A stretch of DNA of 34,959 bases from Bacteroidales bacterium (lineage in GTDB: Bacteria; Bacteroidota; Bacteroidia; Bacteroidales; UBA4181), in contig JAISOY010000141.1 of the NCBI GenBank assembly GCA_031275285.1, positions 1 to 34,959 of the forward strand, written 5' to 3'. Below are positions 1 through 7,445 of this stretch, in pieces (the stretch's first letter is position 1; the number at the start of each line of letters is the position of its first letter). Position numbers and translations under genes: made by a program. The notes under the pieces were generated by a model that was given only the letters and a program-made list of their open reading frames with translations, searched no databases and was not told the origin of the DNA.

Positions 1-1
1 G

Positions 2-286
2 TGGGTAAATCCTGAAGTAAATGCAAGTCCGGTTTTTCATATCTTAACAGGAGGTTTGCTGTTAGGTGCCATTTTTATGGCTACGGATTATGTTACATCT
101 CCTATGAGCCGCCTTGGGATGATCATCTACGGTATAGGCATTGGAGTTATTACTGTGATTGTTCGTGTGTTTGGAGCCTATCCGGAAGGGATGTCTTTTG
201 CGATACTGATTATGAATGCATTTGTTCCTTTAATTAATACTTACATCAAACCCGGTCGTTTCGGGAAGGAGGTGAAAAATGGCTAA
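2..286 (+). CDS. rnfD: RnfD subunit of Rnf electron transport complex (3' part only)
   Basis: RnfD is a membrane subunit of the Rnf complex, which couples electron flow between reduced ferredoxin and NAD+ to ion pumping across the inner membrane; it normally carries covalent FMN. The reading frame is open from base 2, so the gene starts upstream and only about 94 C-terminal codons are present. The stretch HILTGGLLLGAIFMATDYVTSP is, in shorter pieces, the conserved GG..LGA.F.ATDYVTSP region of the RnfD/NqrB family. Two hydrophobic segments follow. The flavinylated threonine lies in the missing part. The stop overlaps rnfG by 8 bases, indicating translational coupling. Identity is secure from the motif plus the rnfG-rnfE-rnfA order. 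Confidence 0.95.
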   Translation, partial: WVNPEVNASPVFHILTGGLLLGAIFMATDYVTSPMSRLGMIIYGIGIGVITVIVRVFGAYPEGMSFAILIMNAFVPLINTYIKPGRFGKEVKNG

Positions 287-863
287 AAAAGAATCGACTT
301 TATTGAATATGGTCGTCACATTACTGGTGATTACTGCAGTGGCTTCTGCATCCCTGGGATTTATGTACGAACTGACCAAAGGACCAAAGGCTGCTGCTGA
401 AGCTGCCAAACAAAATTTTGCCATTAAAGCGGTATCCCCGGATTATGATAATGATCCCTTTGCTGAAGCTTATGAACTGGAAAGTTTTGATAGCGGAGAA
501 TCATTGACCTGTTATCCTGCTATTAAAAATAGTGAATTACAGGGTATTGCTGTGAAAACATGGACCATGAAAGGATTCAGCGGCTTAGTACGGCTGATGG
601 TAGGATTCGACAAATCAGGAAATATCATCAATATATCGGTGCTGGAGCAAAAAGAGACACCAGGACTCGGTACAAAAATGGTGGATGCTGAATTTAAAGA
701 CCAGTATAACGGAAAAAATCCCGGTAACCATAATTTAAGTGTAAAAAAAGATGGTGGTGAAATAGACGCGATCACGGCTGCTACCATCAGTTCCCGTGCC
801 TTTTCGGATGCTGTCGACCGTGCTTATAAAACGCTGGATAAAGCTGGGAAATTTTCCAACTAA
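279..863 (+). CDS. rnfG: RnfG subunit, FMN-binding electron transport protein
   Basis: RnfG is the mostly periplasmic flavoprotein of the Rnf complex, anchored by one N-terminal helix (about residues 9-30 here) and carrying FMN bound to a threonine. At 194 aa it has normal family length. Visible motifs are EQKETPGLGTKM (about 123-134) and DAITAATISSRA (about 163-174), the flavinylation region; T169 is the expected FMN site. The family motif is usually S/T-G-A-T, whereas here it reads T-A-A-T. A strong AAGGAGG-type ribosome site stands 6-7 bases before the ATG, which is uncommon in Bacteroidota and supports this start. The gene overlaps rnfD by 8 bases. FMN attachment would need an ApbE enzyme, and one is encoded at 2390. 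Confidence 0.95.
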   Translation: MAKKESTLLNMVVTLLVITAVASASLGFMYELTKGPKAAAEAAKQNFAIKAVSPDYDNDPFAEAYELESFDSGESLTCYPAIKNSELQGIAVKTWTMKGFSGLVRLMVGFDKSGNIINISVLEQKETPGLGTKMVDAEFKDQYNGKNPGNHNLSVKKDGGEIDAITAATISSRAFSDAVDRAYKTLDKAGKFSN

Positions 864-903
864 CCGGATATTTTTGATTGAATTAATTTGAAAATAGAAA
901 GAT

Positions 904-1518
904 ATGAATCATTGGGCTAATTTCAGTAAAGGCTTAATAAAAGAAAATCCTGTTTTTGTGCTGGTATTGGGTATGTGTCCAACACTGGCTACTACCACAT
1001 CTGCCATGAATGGCTTAGGTATGGGGTTGGCCACTACTTTCGTGTTGATGTTATCCAATGTCGCGATATCATTGATTGCAGGGGTAATTCCCGATAAGGT
1101 GCGTATACCGGCATATATTGTGGTCATTGCTTCATTTGTTACCATCGTGGATATGCTGATGGCTGCTTATGTCAATGCACCGGGTCCTAATGGAGAACCC
1201 AGCCTGTATGACCAGTTGGGTATTTTTATACCATTGATCGTTGTTAACTGTATTGTGCTGGGACGTGCCGAGTCCTTTGCTGCCAAAAATAAAGTGTTGC
1301 CTTCATTGCTTGATGGTGCTGGTATCGGGTTAGGATTTGCCTTTGCATTGACATTATTGGGATCCATACGGGAAATACTGGGTAGCGGGTCGGTTTTCGG
1401 GTTGCAGCTTCTGCCAAAAACCATGAATATCCTGATATTCGTTCTGGCACCGGGGGCATTCATCGCCCTGGGATACCTGATCGTTATCGTTAATCGTTTC
1501 AGAAAGACAAAAGTTTAA
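904..1518 (+). CDS. rnfE: RnfE subunit of Rnf complex
   Basis: RnfE is an integral membrane subunit of the Rnf complex, homologous to NqrD, and with RnfA forms part of the membrane core of the complex. The 204-aa product is almost entirely hydrophobic, with about six membrane segments. Recognisable family stretches are NPVFVLVLGMCPTLA near the N-terminus, the central PLIVVNCIVLGRAESFA, and GIGLGFAFALTLLGSIREILG. The cysteines in GMCP and VNC are those expected to hold the intramembrane iron-sulfur centre shared with RnfA. It lies 40 bases after rnfG and 24 bases before rnfA, in one operon. Confidence 0.96.
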   Translation: MNHWANFSKGLIKENPVFVLVLGMCPTLATTTSAMNGLGMGLATTFVLMLSNVAISLIAGVIPDKVRIPAYIVVIASFVTIVDMLMAAYVNAPGPNGEPSLYDQLGIFIPLIVVNCIVLGRAESFAAKNKVLPSLLDGAGIGLGFAFALTLLGSIREILGSGSVFGLQLLPKTMNILIFVLAPGAFIALGYLIVIVNRFRKTKV

Positions 1519-1542
1519 CCGGATAAATATTAAAATTTTACC

Positions 1543-2115
1543 ATGGAATATATTTTAATCATCATATCAGCCATTTTTGTCAACAACATTGTATTGGCTC
1601 AATTTCTGGGAATATGTCCTTTCATGGGCGTTTCCAATAAGATATCCACTTCCGCCGGGATGGGCGGTGCGGTTACCTTTGTGATGACGATCGCTACTAT
1701 CTTCACCTATTTAATAATGACATATATTCTCAAACCATTGGGAATAGAATTTTTACAAACCATTACTTATATTCTGGTTATTGCGGCATTGGTACAAATG
1801 GTAGAAATTATCCTGAAAAAGGTGAGTCCCTCCATGTATCAGGCTTTAGGTGTATTTCTTCCGTTGATCACAACCAATTGCACCATTTTAGGGGTAGCCA
1901 TACTGGTCATACAAAAAGACTATAATTTAATGCAGAGTGTGGTATATGCCGTTGCTACTGCTCTTGGATTTGCCTTAGCCATGGTGGTTTTTGCCGGTAT
2001 CCGTGAACAAATGGAATTGGTATCTATTCCCAAAGCAATGAAAGGAGTACCTATTGCATTAGTCACAGCAGGCATATTGGCTATGGCCTTTATGGGATTT
2101 GCAGGAATTGTTTGA
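1543..2115 (+). CDS. rnfA: RnfA subunit of Rnf complex
   Basis: RnfA is the paralogue of RnfE (homologous to NqrE) and pairs with it in the membrane. The 190-aa product has about six membrane segments. It shows [18 protein letters not shown] at the N-terminus and [14 protein letters not shown] in the middle; the cysteines in these two stretches are the expected ligands of the shared iron-sulfur centre. [17 protein letters not shown] is also typical. This is the last gene of the Rnf operon (Bacteroidales order rnfB-C-D-G-E-A); no GC-rich terminator is visible after it. Confidence is high because both the family motifs and the gene order agree. Confidence 0.96.
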   Translation: MEYILIIISAIFVNNIVLAQFLGICPFMGVSNKISTSAGMGGAVTFVMTIATIFTYLIMTYILKPLGIEFLQTITYILVIAALVQMVEIILKKVSPSMYQALGVFLPLITTNCTILGVAILVIQKDYNLMQSVVYAVATALGFALAMVVFAGIREQMELVSIPKAMKGVPIALVTAGILAMAFMGFAGIV

Positions 2116-2270
2116 TAAAAAATAATGATATCTGAATTTTCTGGATTTGATTTTCTATTCAAAAAGAAATGATGGATGATGCTTTTTGGATAACAATATG
2201 CTATTGTTCATAAAATCAATACATTAACATTATTTAACACTCTTTCCTGTTCGATATCAAAGAAATATTT

Positions 2271-2278
2271 TACTTTTG
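2271..2278 (+). promoter_or_regulatory. candidate -7 promoter element for apbE
   Basis: TACTTTTG matches the Bacteroidota -7 consensus TAnnTTTG. It lies in the 274-base gap between rnfA and apbE. No clear -33 TTG is present at the right distance. It suggests that apbE has its own transcription start near 2284 rather than relying only on Rnf read-through. Confidence 0.45.
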
Positions 2279-2288
2279 AGCTATTATT

Positions 2289-2304
2289 CCGTGTGCGCAC
2301 ACGG
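2289..2304. promoter_or_regulatory. 16-bp perfect palindrome, candidate operator
   Basis: CCGTGTGCGCACACGG is a perfect 16-base palindrome with a central CG. It starts 10 bases downstream of the candidate -7 box at 2271, that is, at the predicted transcription start, where a repressor would block initiation. The symmetric central-CG form resembles LacI-family operators. The bound protein is unknown and no LacI gene is in the window. Confidence 0.45.
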
Positions 2305-2331
2305 TGTGGGTTATAATATAAATCATAATTA

Positions 2332-2379
2332 CATCAAACGCCTGAGAGATAGCAATGTTATTTGCTTAATAGTTTGATG
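2332..2379 (+). repeat. nested inverted repeat in the apbE leader
   Basis: CATCAAAC at 2332-2339 is the exact reverse complement of GTTTGATG at 2372-2379. Inside it AGCAA (2351-2355) pairs with TTGCT (2362-2366) as a small inner hairpin. The structure ends about 10 bases before the apbE start and could influence its translation. There is no U-tract, so it is not a classic terminator. Confidence 0.35.
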
Positions 2380-2389
2380 CCAGTAGAAA

Positions 2390-3199
2390 ATGTCGTACAC
2401 TTATTATTATAAGAAATCGAATATGCTTCACGGTTCCCTGTTAAATATTATGGGAACAGGATTGGATGCATTGATGATAGGAAAAGAAGAGGTAGTATCA
2501 TCTGTTTGGGATGCGATAGTTCTGGAAATAAAGCGATTGCATCATATGCTTAATCGGTTTGATACATCCAGTGAGATATCCTATATCAATAATAATGCAT
2601 GTATCTATCCTGTAAAAGTAAGCGATGAGTTATGGCGTATTTTGCTTGATACGGGACGATATCATCAGCAAACCTTAGGATATTTTGATATCACATTATC
2701 TGATTATACCAGGCTTTACTTCGATAAAGAAAATCATTCGGTATTCTTTGACGGTTACAGAATATCTCTTGACCTGGGCGGATATGCCAAGGGATATGCA
2801 TTAAAGAAAATACAGGAAATATTTCTTGATTCGGATATCCGGCAGGCTCTTGTCAATTTCGGAAATAGTTCCGTATTGGCTGTAGGAAGCCATCCACACG
2901 GCAAATCCTGGAATATCGGAGTTGAGCATCCGTTCCAACCGAAAGTTCAACTGAAAATATTTGAATTATCAGGTAATTCATTATCCACATCCGGAAATAC
3001 TTCACAACACAAAAATCATATCATTGATCCTCATTCGGGAGTATTTATATCTGAGAAGAAAATGGTATCCGTAGTTAGTACAAACTGTATCGATGCTGAA
3101 GTGTTGACTACGGCATTGATGGTGGCAGACAGTGAATCTGTCGGAAAAATACAGGCAAATTTCCCGGGTGCAGCTTCTTATACATTTAATTTGCAATAA
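2390..3199 (+). CDS. apbE: ApbE-like FAD:protein FMN transferase
   Basis: ApbE enzymes move FMN from FAD onto a threonine of target proteins such as RnfG, RnfD, NqrB and NqrC. The 269-aa product has the family blocks in order: LLNIMGTGLDALMIG near the N-terminus, RFDTSSEIS, GYFDITLSDYTRL, SLDLGGYAKGYALKKI (flavin-binding glycine region), VNFGNSSVLAVG, LSTSGNTSQ with HIIDPHSG, and the metal-site region TNCIDAEVLTTALMV. It is slightly shorter than many homologues and lacks a lipoprotein signal, so it may be cytoplasmic or the start may be misplaced; an in-frame ATG at 2423 is an alternative. Its position just after the Rnf operon points to RnfG and RnfD as substrates (inference). Confidence 0.88.
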   Translation: MSYTYYYKKSNMLHGSLLNIMGTGLDALMIGKEEVVSSVWDAIVLEIKRLHHMLNRFDTSSEISYINNNACIYPVKVSDELWRILLDTGRYHQQTLGYFDITLSDYTRLYFDKENHSVFFDGYRISLDLGGYAKGYALKKIQEIFLDSDIRQALVNFGNSSVLAVGSHPHGKSWNIGVEHPFQPKVQLKIFELSGNSLSTSGNTSQHKNHIIDPHSGVFISEKKMVSVVSTNCIDAEVLTTALMVADSESVGKIQANFPGAASYTFNLQ

Positions 3200-3213
3200 T
3201 TTTTGATCAAAAA

Positions 3214-4515
3214 ATGGAACGTAGGAATTTTATTAAAGAAATAGGTCTCATGGGTGGAAGCAGTCTCCTGATCAGCGCTTTCCCATGGTTGTATTCATGT
3301 ACATCCGAAGCACAAAAAGAAGTAAAAGGGGAAAAAGCAAGGCTGGGGATTATTGGTACCGGTTCCCGTGGACTATACCATATTAATCACTTATTGACGC
3401 TTCAAAATGTTGAAATTATAGCGATTTGCGATAATTATGCCCCTCATCTCCAGAATGCAGTGGCTTTATGTCCGAAGGCTAAATCTTTCTCTAATTATCA
3501 TGACCTTCTGGAATTGTCTGATATTGACGGCGTATTGATCGCTACCCCTCTTTATGAACATGCACATATTACCATTGATGCATTGAAGGCCGGTAAGCAT
3601 GTATTTTGCGAAAAATCCATGTCCAATACTCCGGATGACTGCCTGGCCATGTACAATGCTTATATGGACTCCGGAAAGGTATTGTATATCGGTCAACAGA
3701 GATTATTTGATCCTAAATACCTGAAAGCGATTGAGATGATACATTCTGGAATCATCGGGGATATTACAGGGATGCGATGTTATTGGTTCCGTAATAACGA
3801 TTGGCGCCGTTCAGTGGATCATCCTTCACTTGAACGGAAGATAAACTGGCGTTTGTATAAGGAATATTCAGGCGGATTGATGACAGAACTGGCCACTCAC
3901 CAGCTTCAGGTAGGAAATTGGGTATTAAAAATGATCCCTGAGACAGTAATGGGTTTCGGAGACATTGTATTCTGGAAAGACGGTCGTGAAGTATATGATA
4001 ACGTCAGCCTCATTTATCACTATGGCAATGGCGTAAATATGACTTATGAATCCATTATATCCAATAAGTTCAATGGCCTGGAAGAACAGATATTGGGACA
4101 TAAGGGAACTATGGAACTGGAAAAAGGGAAATATTATTTTGAAGATGTAAAGCCGGCACCGGGAATACTGCAACTGATCAATCAGATAGAACATAATATA
4201 TTTGATAATGTAGCTTTTGCAGGTCCGAGTTGGGTACCCGAAACGGCTCTGGCTTACCAGGGTGAATTCATTATGGATAAAGTTTCCAAAACGGATGGCG
4301 CTTCTTCTGTAGGAGCCATGAATGACGGTTCGCTGGAACTCGTGGAGGCATTCTGCCATGCAGTAATCACCGGGAAAAAAGCTGAAAATCTGGTAGAAGA
4401 AGCCTACTATTCTTCAGTACTGGCCTTATTGGGTATACAGGCTATGGAAGAACAATGTATTGTCAAGTTTCCTGATCAATATAAAATTCCTTATTTAAAT
4501 TTTGCAACATCATGA
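3214..4515 (+). CDS. Gfo/Idh/MocA-family oxidoreductase, predicted exported lipoprotein
   Basis: This 433-aa protein belongs to the NAD(P)-dependent sugar oxidoreductase family. It begins MERRNFIK with an RR pair and a hydrophobic stretch ending in LYSC, which reads as a lipobox with cysteine near residue 29, so it is probably exported and lipidated. The Rossmann motif GIIGTGSRG follows at about 45-53. CEKSM (about 131-135) replaces the usual EKP motif but keeps its lysine. YSGGLMTELATHQLQ matches the substrate-domain core. Such exported members are common in Bacteroidales; the substrate cannot be read from sequence. It starts 14 bases after apbE and overlaps the next gene by ATGA, so the three may be cotranscribed. 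Confidence 0.85.
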   Translation: MERRNFIKEIGLMGGSSLLISAFPWLYSCTSEAQKEVKGEKARLGIIGTGSRGLYHINHLLTLQNVEIIAICDNYAPHLQNAVALCPKAKSFSNYHDLLELSDIDGVLIATPLYEHAHITIDALKAGKHVFCEKSMSNTPDDCLAMYNAYMDSGKVLYIGQQRLFDPKYLKAIEMIHSGIIGDITGMRCYWFRNNDWRRSVDHPSLERKINWRLYKEYSGGLMTELATHQLQVGNWVLKMIPETVMGFGDIVFWKDGREVYDNVSLIYHYGNGVNMTYESIISNKFNGLEEQILGHKGTMELEKGKYYFEDVKPAPGILQLINQIEHNIFDNVAFAGPSWVPETALAYQGEFIMDKVSKTDGASSVGAMNDGSLELVEAFCHAVITGKKAENLVEEAYYSSVLALLGIQAMEEQCIVKFPDQYKIPYLNFATS

Positions 4516-4757
4516 AAGATATTTTGGTAACGGTAAAACAACAGAAAAGAGAAATAAAATACCTTTTGATCAGTTTCCTGTTGGCGGTGAGTATGAATAT
4601 TTTCGCCATCATCTATTATGATACCGATTTCCGGGAATTATATACACAATTCTTCACCATATTTCTACTTACAATAGCTTTCTATATCCTGATTGCATTG
4701 TTCCGGTTGATATACTGGTGGATAGCGAGATCCAGGTCAAGCAAAACAAATGGATGA
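4512..4757 (+). CDS. small two-helix membrane protein of unknown function
   Basis: An 81-aa protein with no recognised family. Two hydrophobic segments are visible, about residues 18-35 (YLLISFLLAVSMNIFAII) and 48-70 (FFTIFLLTIAFYILIALFRLIYWW), separated by a short acidic-aromatic loop and ending in a basic tail (ARSRSSK). The positive ends predict both termini in the cytoplasm. Its ATG overlaps the stop of the preceding oxidoreductase (ATGA), so translational coupling and a shared role are likely. A role as membrane partner of that exported enzyme is only inference. Confidence 0.75.
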   Translation: MKDILVTVKQQKREIKYLLISFLLAVSMNIFAIIYYDTDFRELYTQFFTIFLLTIAFYILIALFRLIYWWIARSRSSKTNG

Positions 4758-4838
4758 TTCGGGAAAATATTAAGGGGGCACATTCTTTTGAAAATATCCG
4801 GGAAAACGGTTTTTACCTTTTCTGTTAAACAAGATACC

Positions 4839-4872
4839 TCATCATGATCATGATGATATTTTGCTAAATTTG
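4839..4872 (+). promoter_or_regulatory. promoter with 18-bp palindrome over the -33 region
   Basis: TAAATTTG at 4865-4872 fits the Bacteroidota -7 consensus TAnnTTTG. Just upstream, 4839-4856 is a perfect 18-base palindrome (TCATCATGATCATGATGA), covering the place where the -33 element should be. This is a typical position for a repressor operator. The predicted start near 4879 gives a leader of about 20 bases to the ATG at 4898. Confidence 0.5.
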
Positions 4873-4897
4873 CATTGCCTGACTAATTTGCTTGATA

Positions 4898-5455
4898 ATG
4901 CCTTCTCTTTTCCAGATATTCTGGTCATTTTTCAAAATAGGTTCTTTCACCTTAGGTGGAGGATATGCCATGGTACCTTTGATACAGAGGGAGGTTGTGG
5001 ACAGGAAGAAATGGCTGCCGGAAAAAGAATTTGTTGAAATGCTTGGCCTGGCCCAGGCTTCACCAGGTCCTATAGCATTGAATACAGCTATATTCGTAGG
5101 GTATAAGACCCGGGGAATGAAAGGTATCGTTTCTTCAAGTCTGGGTGTCATTTTACCATCTTTTATCATTATTCTGTTGATTGCGGTAGTCTTTGTCGAT
5201 TTTAAGAATAATCCGGTGGTAGAAAGGATATTTAAAGGGATACGGCCGGCAGTAGTGGCATTGATTGCTGCTCCTTTATGGAAAATGGGAAAAACAGCGG
5301 GTATTACCTTAAAGACGGTAATCATTCCTGTTACAGCAACCTTGTTGGTATGGTTGTTACATGTGTCCCCGGTCTATGTGATCATTGCATCCATCATTGG
5401 TGGAGTCGCCTATGGAGTTTATCAGAAAAACAGGATAGAAAGGAATCGACCCTAA
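4898..5455 (+). CDS. chromate transporter family (CHR), N-terminal-type half protein
   Basis: CHR-family membrane proteins export chromate in known cases, although many members have other, unproved substrates. This 185-aa half-size member has FKIGSFTLGGGYAMVPLIQREVV near the N-terminus (quoted in part: GSFTLGGGYAMVPL) and QASPGPIALNTAIFVGYK, the two conserved family blocks, followed by hydrophobic segments. The open frame begins with a TTG at 4892, but the ATG at 4898 is preferred because it fits the short leader from the promoter at 4865. Its TAA abuts the ATG of the second half protein with no gap, so the two probably form a heterodimer like other paired short CHR proteins. Confidence 0.87.
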   Translation: MPSLFQIFWSFFKIGSFTLGGGYAMVPLIQREVVDRKKWLPEKEFVEMLGLAQASPGPIALNTAIFVGYKTRGMKGIVSSSLGVILPSFIIILLIAVVFVDFKNNPVVERIFKGIRPAVVALIAAPLWKMGKTAGITLKTVIIPVTATLLVWLLHVSPVYVIIASIIGGVAYGVYQKNRIERNRP

Positions 5456-5992
5456 ATGGAAAATACGGAACTATATATCAGCCTTTTTATCACTTTTTTT
5501 AAAATCGGACTATTCGGTTTTGGCGGGGGATATGCCATGTTATCATTGATACAGCATGAAGTAGTGGATGTTCATCAGTGGATCAGCGTATCCGATTTCA
5601 CGGATATTGTGGCTATATCCCAAACAACTCCCGGACCTATCGCATTCAATACTGCTACTTATATTGGCTATACGGCAACAGGGACTGTTCTTGGGTCTGT
5701 AATCTGTACTGTATCTGTTTGTTTGCCTCCATTGATTATAATGACAACCATATGTAAGCTGTTTTTTGTATTCCGGGACAATGTATATGTAAAAATGGCA
5801 TTGGATGGGATAAAAATATCAGTAGTCGGCCTCATTGGCGCTGCTGCATTGTTACTGGTCAATAGGGATAACTTTGTGGATTACAAAAGCATCCTTATTT
5901 TTGCAGTGGCATTTATCATTACCTTCAGGTTTAAAACAAATCCTATTTTTGTGATCATTGCTTCAGGCATAGCAGGATACGTACTGTATTAA
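5456..5992 (+). CDS. chromate transporter family (CHR), second half protein
   Basis: The 178-aa partner of the preceding gene. It repeats the same family blocks, GLFGFGGGYAMLSLIQHE and QTTPGPIAFNTATYIGYT, and has about five hydrophobic segments. The ATG follows directly on the upstream TAA, so translation is likely coupled. Together the two genes equal one full-length CHR transporter and probably work as a pair in the inner membrane. Chromate as the natural substrate is not established by sequence alone. Confidence 0.87.
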   Translation: MENTELYISLFITFFKIGLFGFGGGYAMLSLIQHEVVDVHQWISVSDFTDIVAISQTTPGPIAFNTATYIGYTATGTVLGSVICTVSVCLPPLIIMTTICKLFFVFRDNVYVKMALDGIKISVVGLIGAAALLLVNRDNFVDYKSILIFAVAFIITFRFKTNPIFVIIASGIAGYVLY

Positions 5993-6237
5993 TTGAGAAT
6001 GGAAAATGGAGAATGGAGAATGGAGAATGAATGATGAACTTTAAACAATGAACTTTGAATGACAAATGAAAAACTTTCAGACTTTCAAACTTTATAAACA
6101 AAAAAAATCAAGAACTTAGGCGATAGCCGGTCTCGTGAGCGTCAGCGAGTAATTGAGAATCGAGAGCTACATTAGTTATTTCTATTACAGAATAATGCTT
6201 AATTGATGAAATCCTCATTTTTAAAAACAAAATGTAA
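5993..6237. repeat. intergenic low-complexity region with heptamer tandem repeat
   Basis: Five copies of a 7-base unit, GAGAATG (one copy GAAAATG), run from 5995 to 6029, starting three bases after the transporter stop codon. Repetitive text follows to about 6100: ATGAACTTT occurs twice and ACTTTCA-type units three times. At 6133-6150 a short hairpin can form between CTCG-TGA and TCA-G-CGAG. No gene or clear promoter is visible in the gap. Confidence 0.7.
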
Positions 6238-7338
6238 ATGAACAAGCAAATTATCCTTTTTTCCATATTTCTGACAGGGGTTACCTTATTGAATGCACAG
6301 TTCATACATCCCGGAATGTTACATACCAAAGCCGACTTGGATGCTTTTAAAGCCAATACACAATTAAACAGGGAACCCTGGAAGAGTGCATGGCAACAAC
6401 TGCTTGACTCTGACCTGGCGTTATTGTCACTGGAGCCGCATCCTGTGCCGCATATTTCCTGTGGTCCGTACAATCGTCCCAATATAGGTGGTAACGAGTT
6501 TTATCATGATGGAAATGCGGCTTATACAATGGCCCTGCAATGGTATGCCACAGAAATCGAAGAGTATGCACAAAAGACCATTGAAATATTGAATGCATGG
6601 TCAAATACACTCGATTCGGTGACCAACCACAATAAAGAATTAAAGATAGGTGTGGCCGGTATAAAATACCTGAATGCTGCGGAAATAATCAGGTATACCT
6701 ATAAGGATTGGAAAAAGGGTGATCAGGAAATTTTTGAGAAGATGATCCTGGAAAAATGGTATCCGGTGATTGAGAAATTTACTCCCCGGAATAACGGGAA
6801 TTGGGATGCCGCTATCGCACAGACCATGATGTGTATCGGTATTTTCACCGACAGAAAAGATATCTTTGATAGAGCCTATCATCATATATTGGATGGCGAA
6901 ACCAACGGTTCATTGAAACATTATTTTCTTGAAACGGGACAATGTCAGGAAAGCGGCAGGGATCAGACACATACTCAAATGGGCTTGTCGTATTTGTGTA
7001 ATACCTGCGAAATAGCATGGAATTAGGGGTATGATCTTTATTCTGCGTTCGGCAATACCCTGGCAAAAGGATATGAATATACGGCAAAGTATATGCTTGG
7101 TGACGAGGTACCTTATGAACAGTATATTACTTTTTTCGGAAAACCTCTGTTCGGAACAAAAATATCTTCCACCAGTAGGGGAAAGTACCTTCCCATTTAT
7201 GAATTGGCCTATCGTCACTATAACGGACGAAAGGGATTAGAGATGCTTTATACAGGTAAGGTTATCCATACAAAGACAAGGAATGAGGGTGTTGAAGCTG
7301 GTTTCATGCCTTGGGCTACTTTAATGTATGCCCGGTAA
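6238..7338 (+). pseudogene. alginate-lyase-like secreted polysaccharide lyase, broken by one in-frame TAG
   Basis: The frame encodes an alginate-lyase-family (all-alpha barrel) secreted protein of 366 codons, apart from a TAG at 7024-7026. A signal peptide ends near LLNAQ (residue 21). Conserved family text lies both before the stop (SCGPYNRPNIGG, NNGNWDAAIAQTMM at about 183-196, ESGRDQTHTQMG at about 239-250) and directly after it (GYDLYSAFGNTLAKGYEYTAKYML, given here as GYDLY and KGYEYTAKYML). The two halves stay in the same frame, so a single C-to-T change of a CAG (Gln) codon explains the break. Without read-through the product lacks about 100 C-terminal residues. No partner polysaccharide genes adjoin it, consistent with an orphan gene decaying. 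Confidence 0.85.
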
Positions 7339-7410
7339 ATACGCCTGATAAATAAGGCTTTAAATACCCGGTTGAAAAATATTTACTAAAATTTATGCTT
7401 ATTAATAAAA

Positions 7411-7428
7411 ATTCGTATTTTTACGAAT
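7411..7428. promoter_or_regulatory. inverted repeat operator of the ArsR-GNAT gene
   Basis: ATTCGTA-TTTT-TACGAAT is a perfect 7-4-7 inverted repeat 17 bases before the ATG. It contains a near -7 box (TATTTTTA against TAnnTTTG), so a bound regulator would occlude the promoter. Autoregulation by the adjacent ArsR-type protein is the simple reading. The same half-sites and spacing recur at 22267. Confidence 0.6.
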
Positions 7429-7445
7429 GAAAAATAATAGTCATT

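Noticed and set aside
3925..4359. 144-codon minus-strand open frame inside the oxidoreductase gene
   Set aside because: Antisense shadow without recognisable domains or promoter.
4864..5325. 153-codon minus-strand open frame over the chromate-family gene
   Set aside because: It is a shadow of a gene with clear family motifs on the plus strand.
7024..7026. Amber suppression or pyrrolysine at the TAG in the lyase gene
   Set aside because: TAG ends panB, crcB and ddl in this window as an ordinary stop, and the context fits a simple CAG-to-TAG change.
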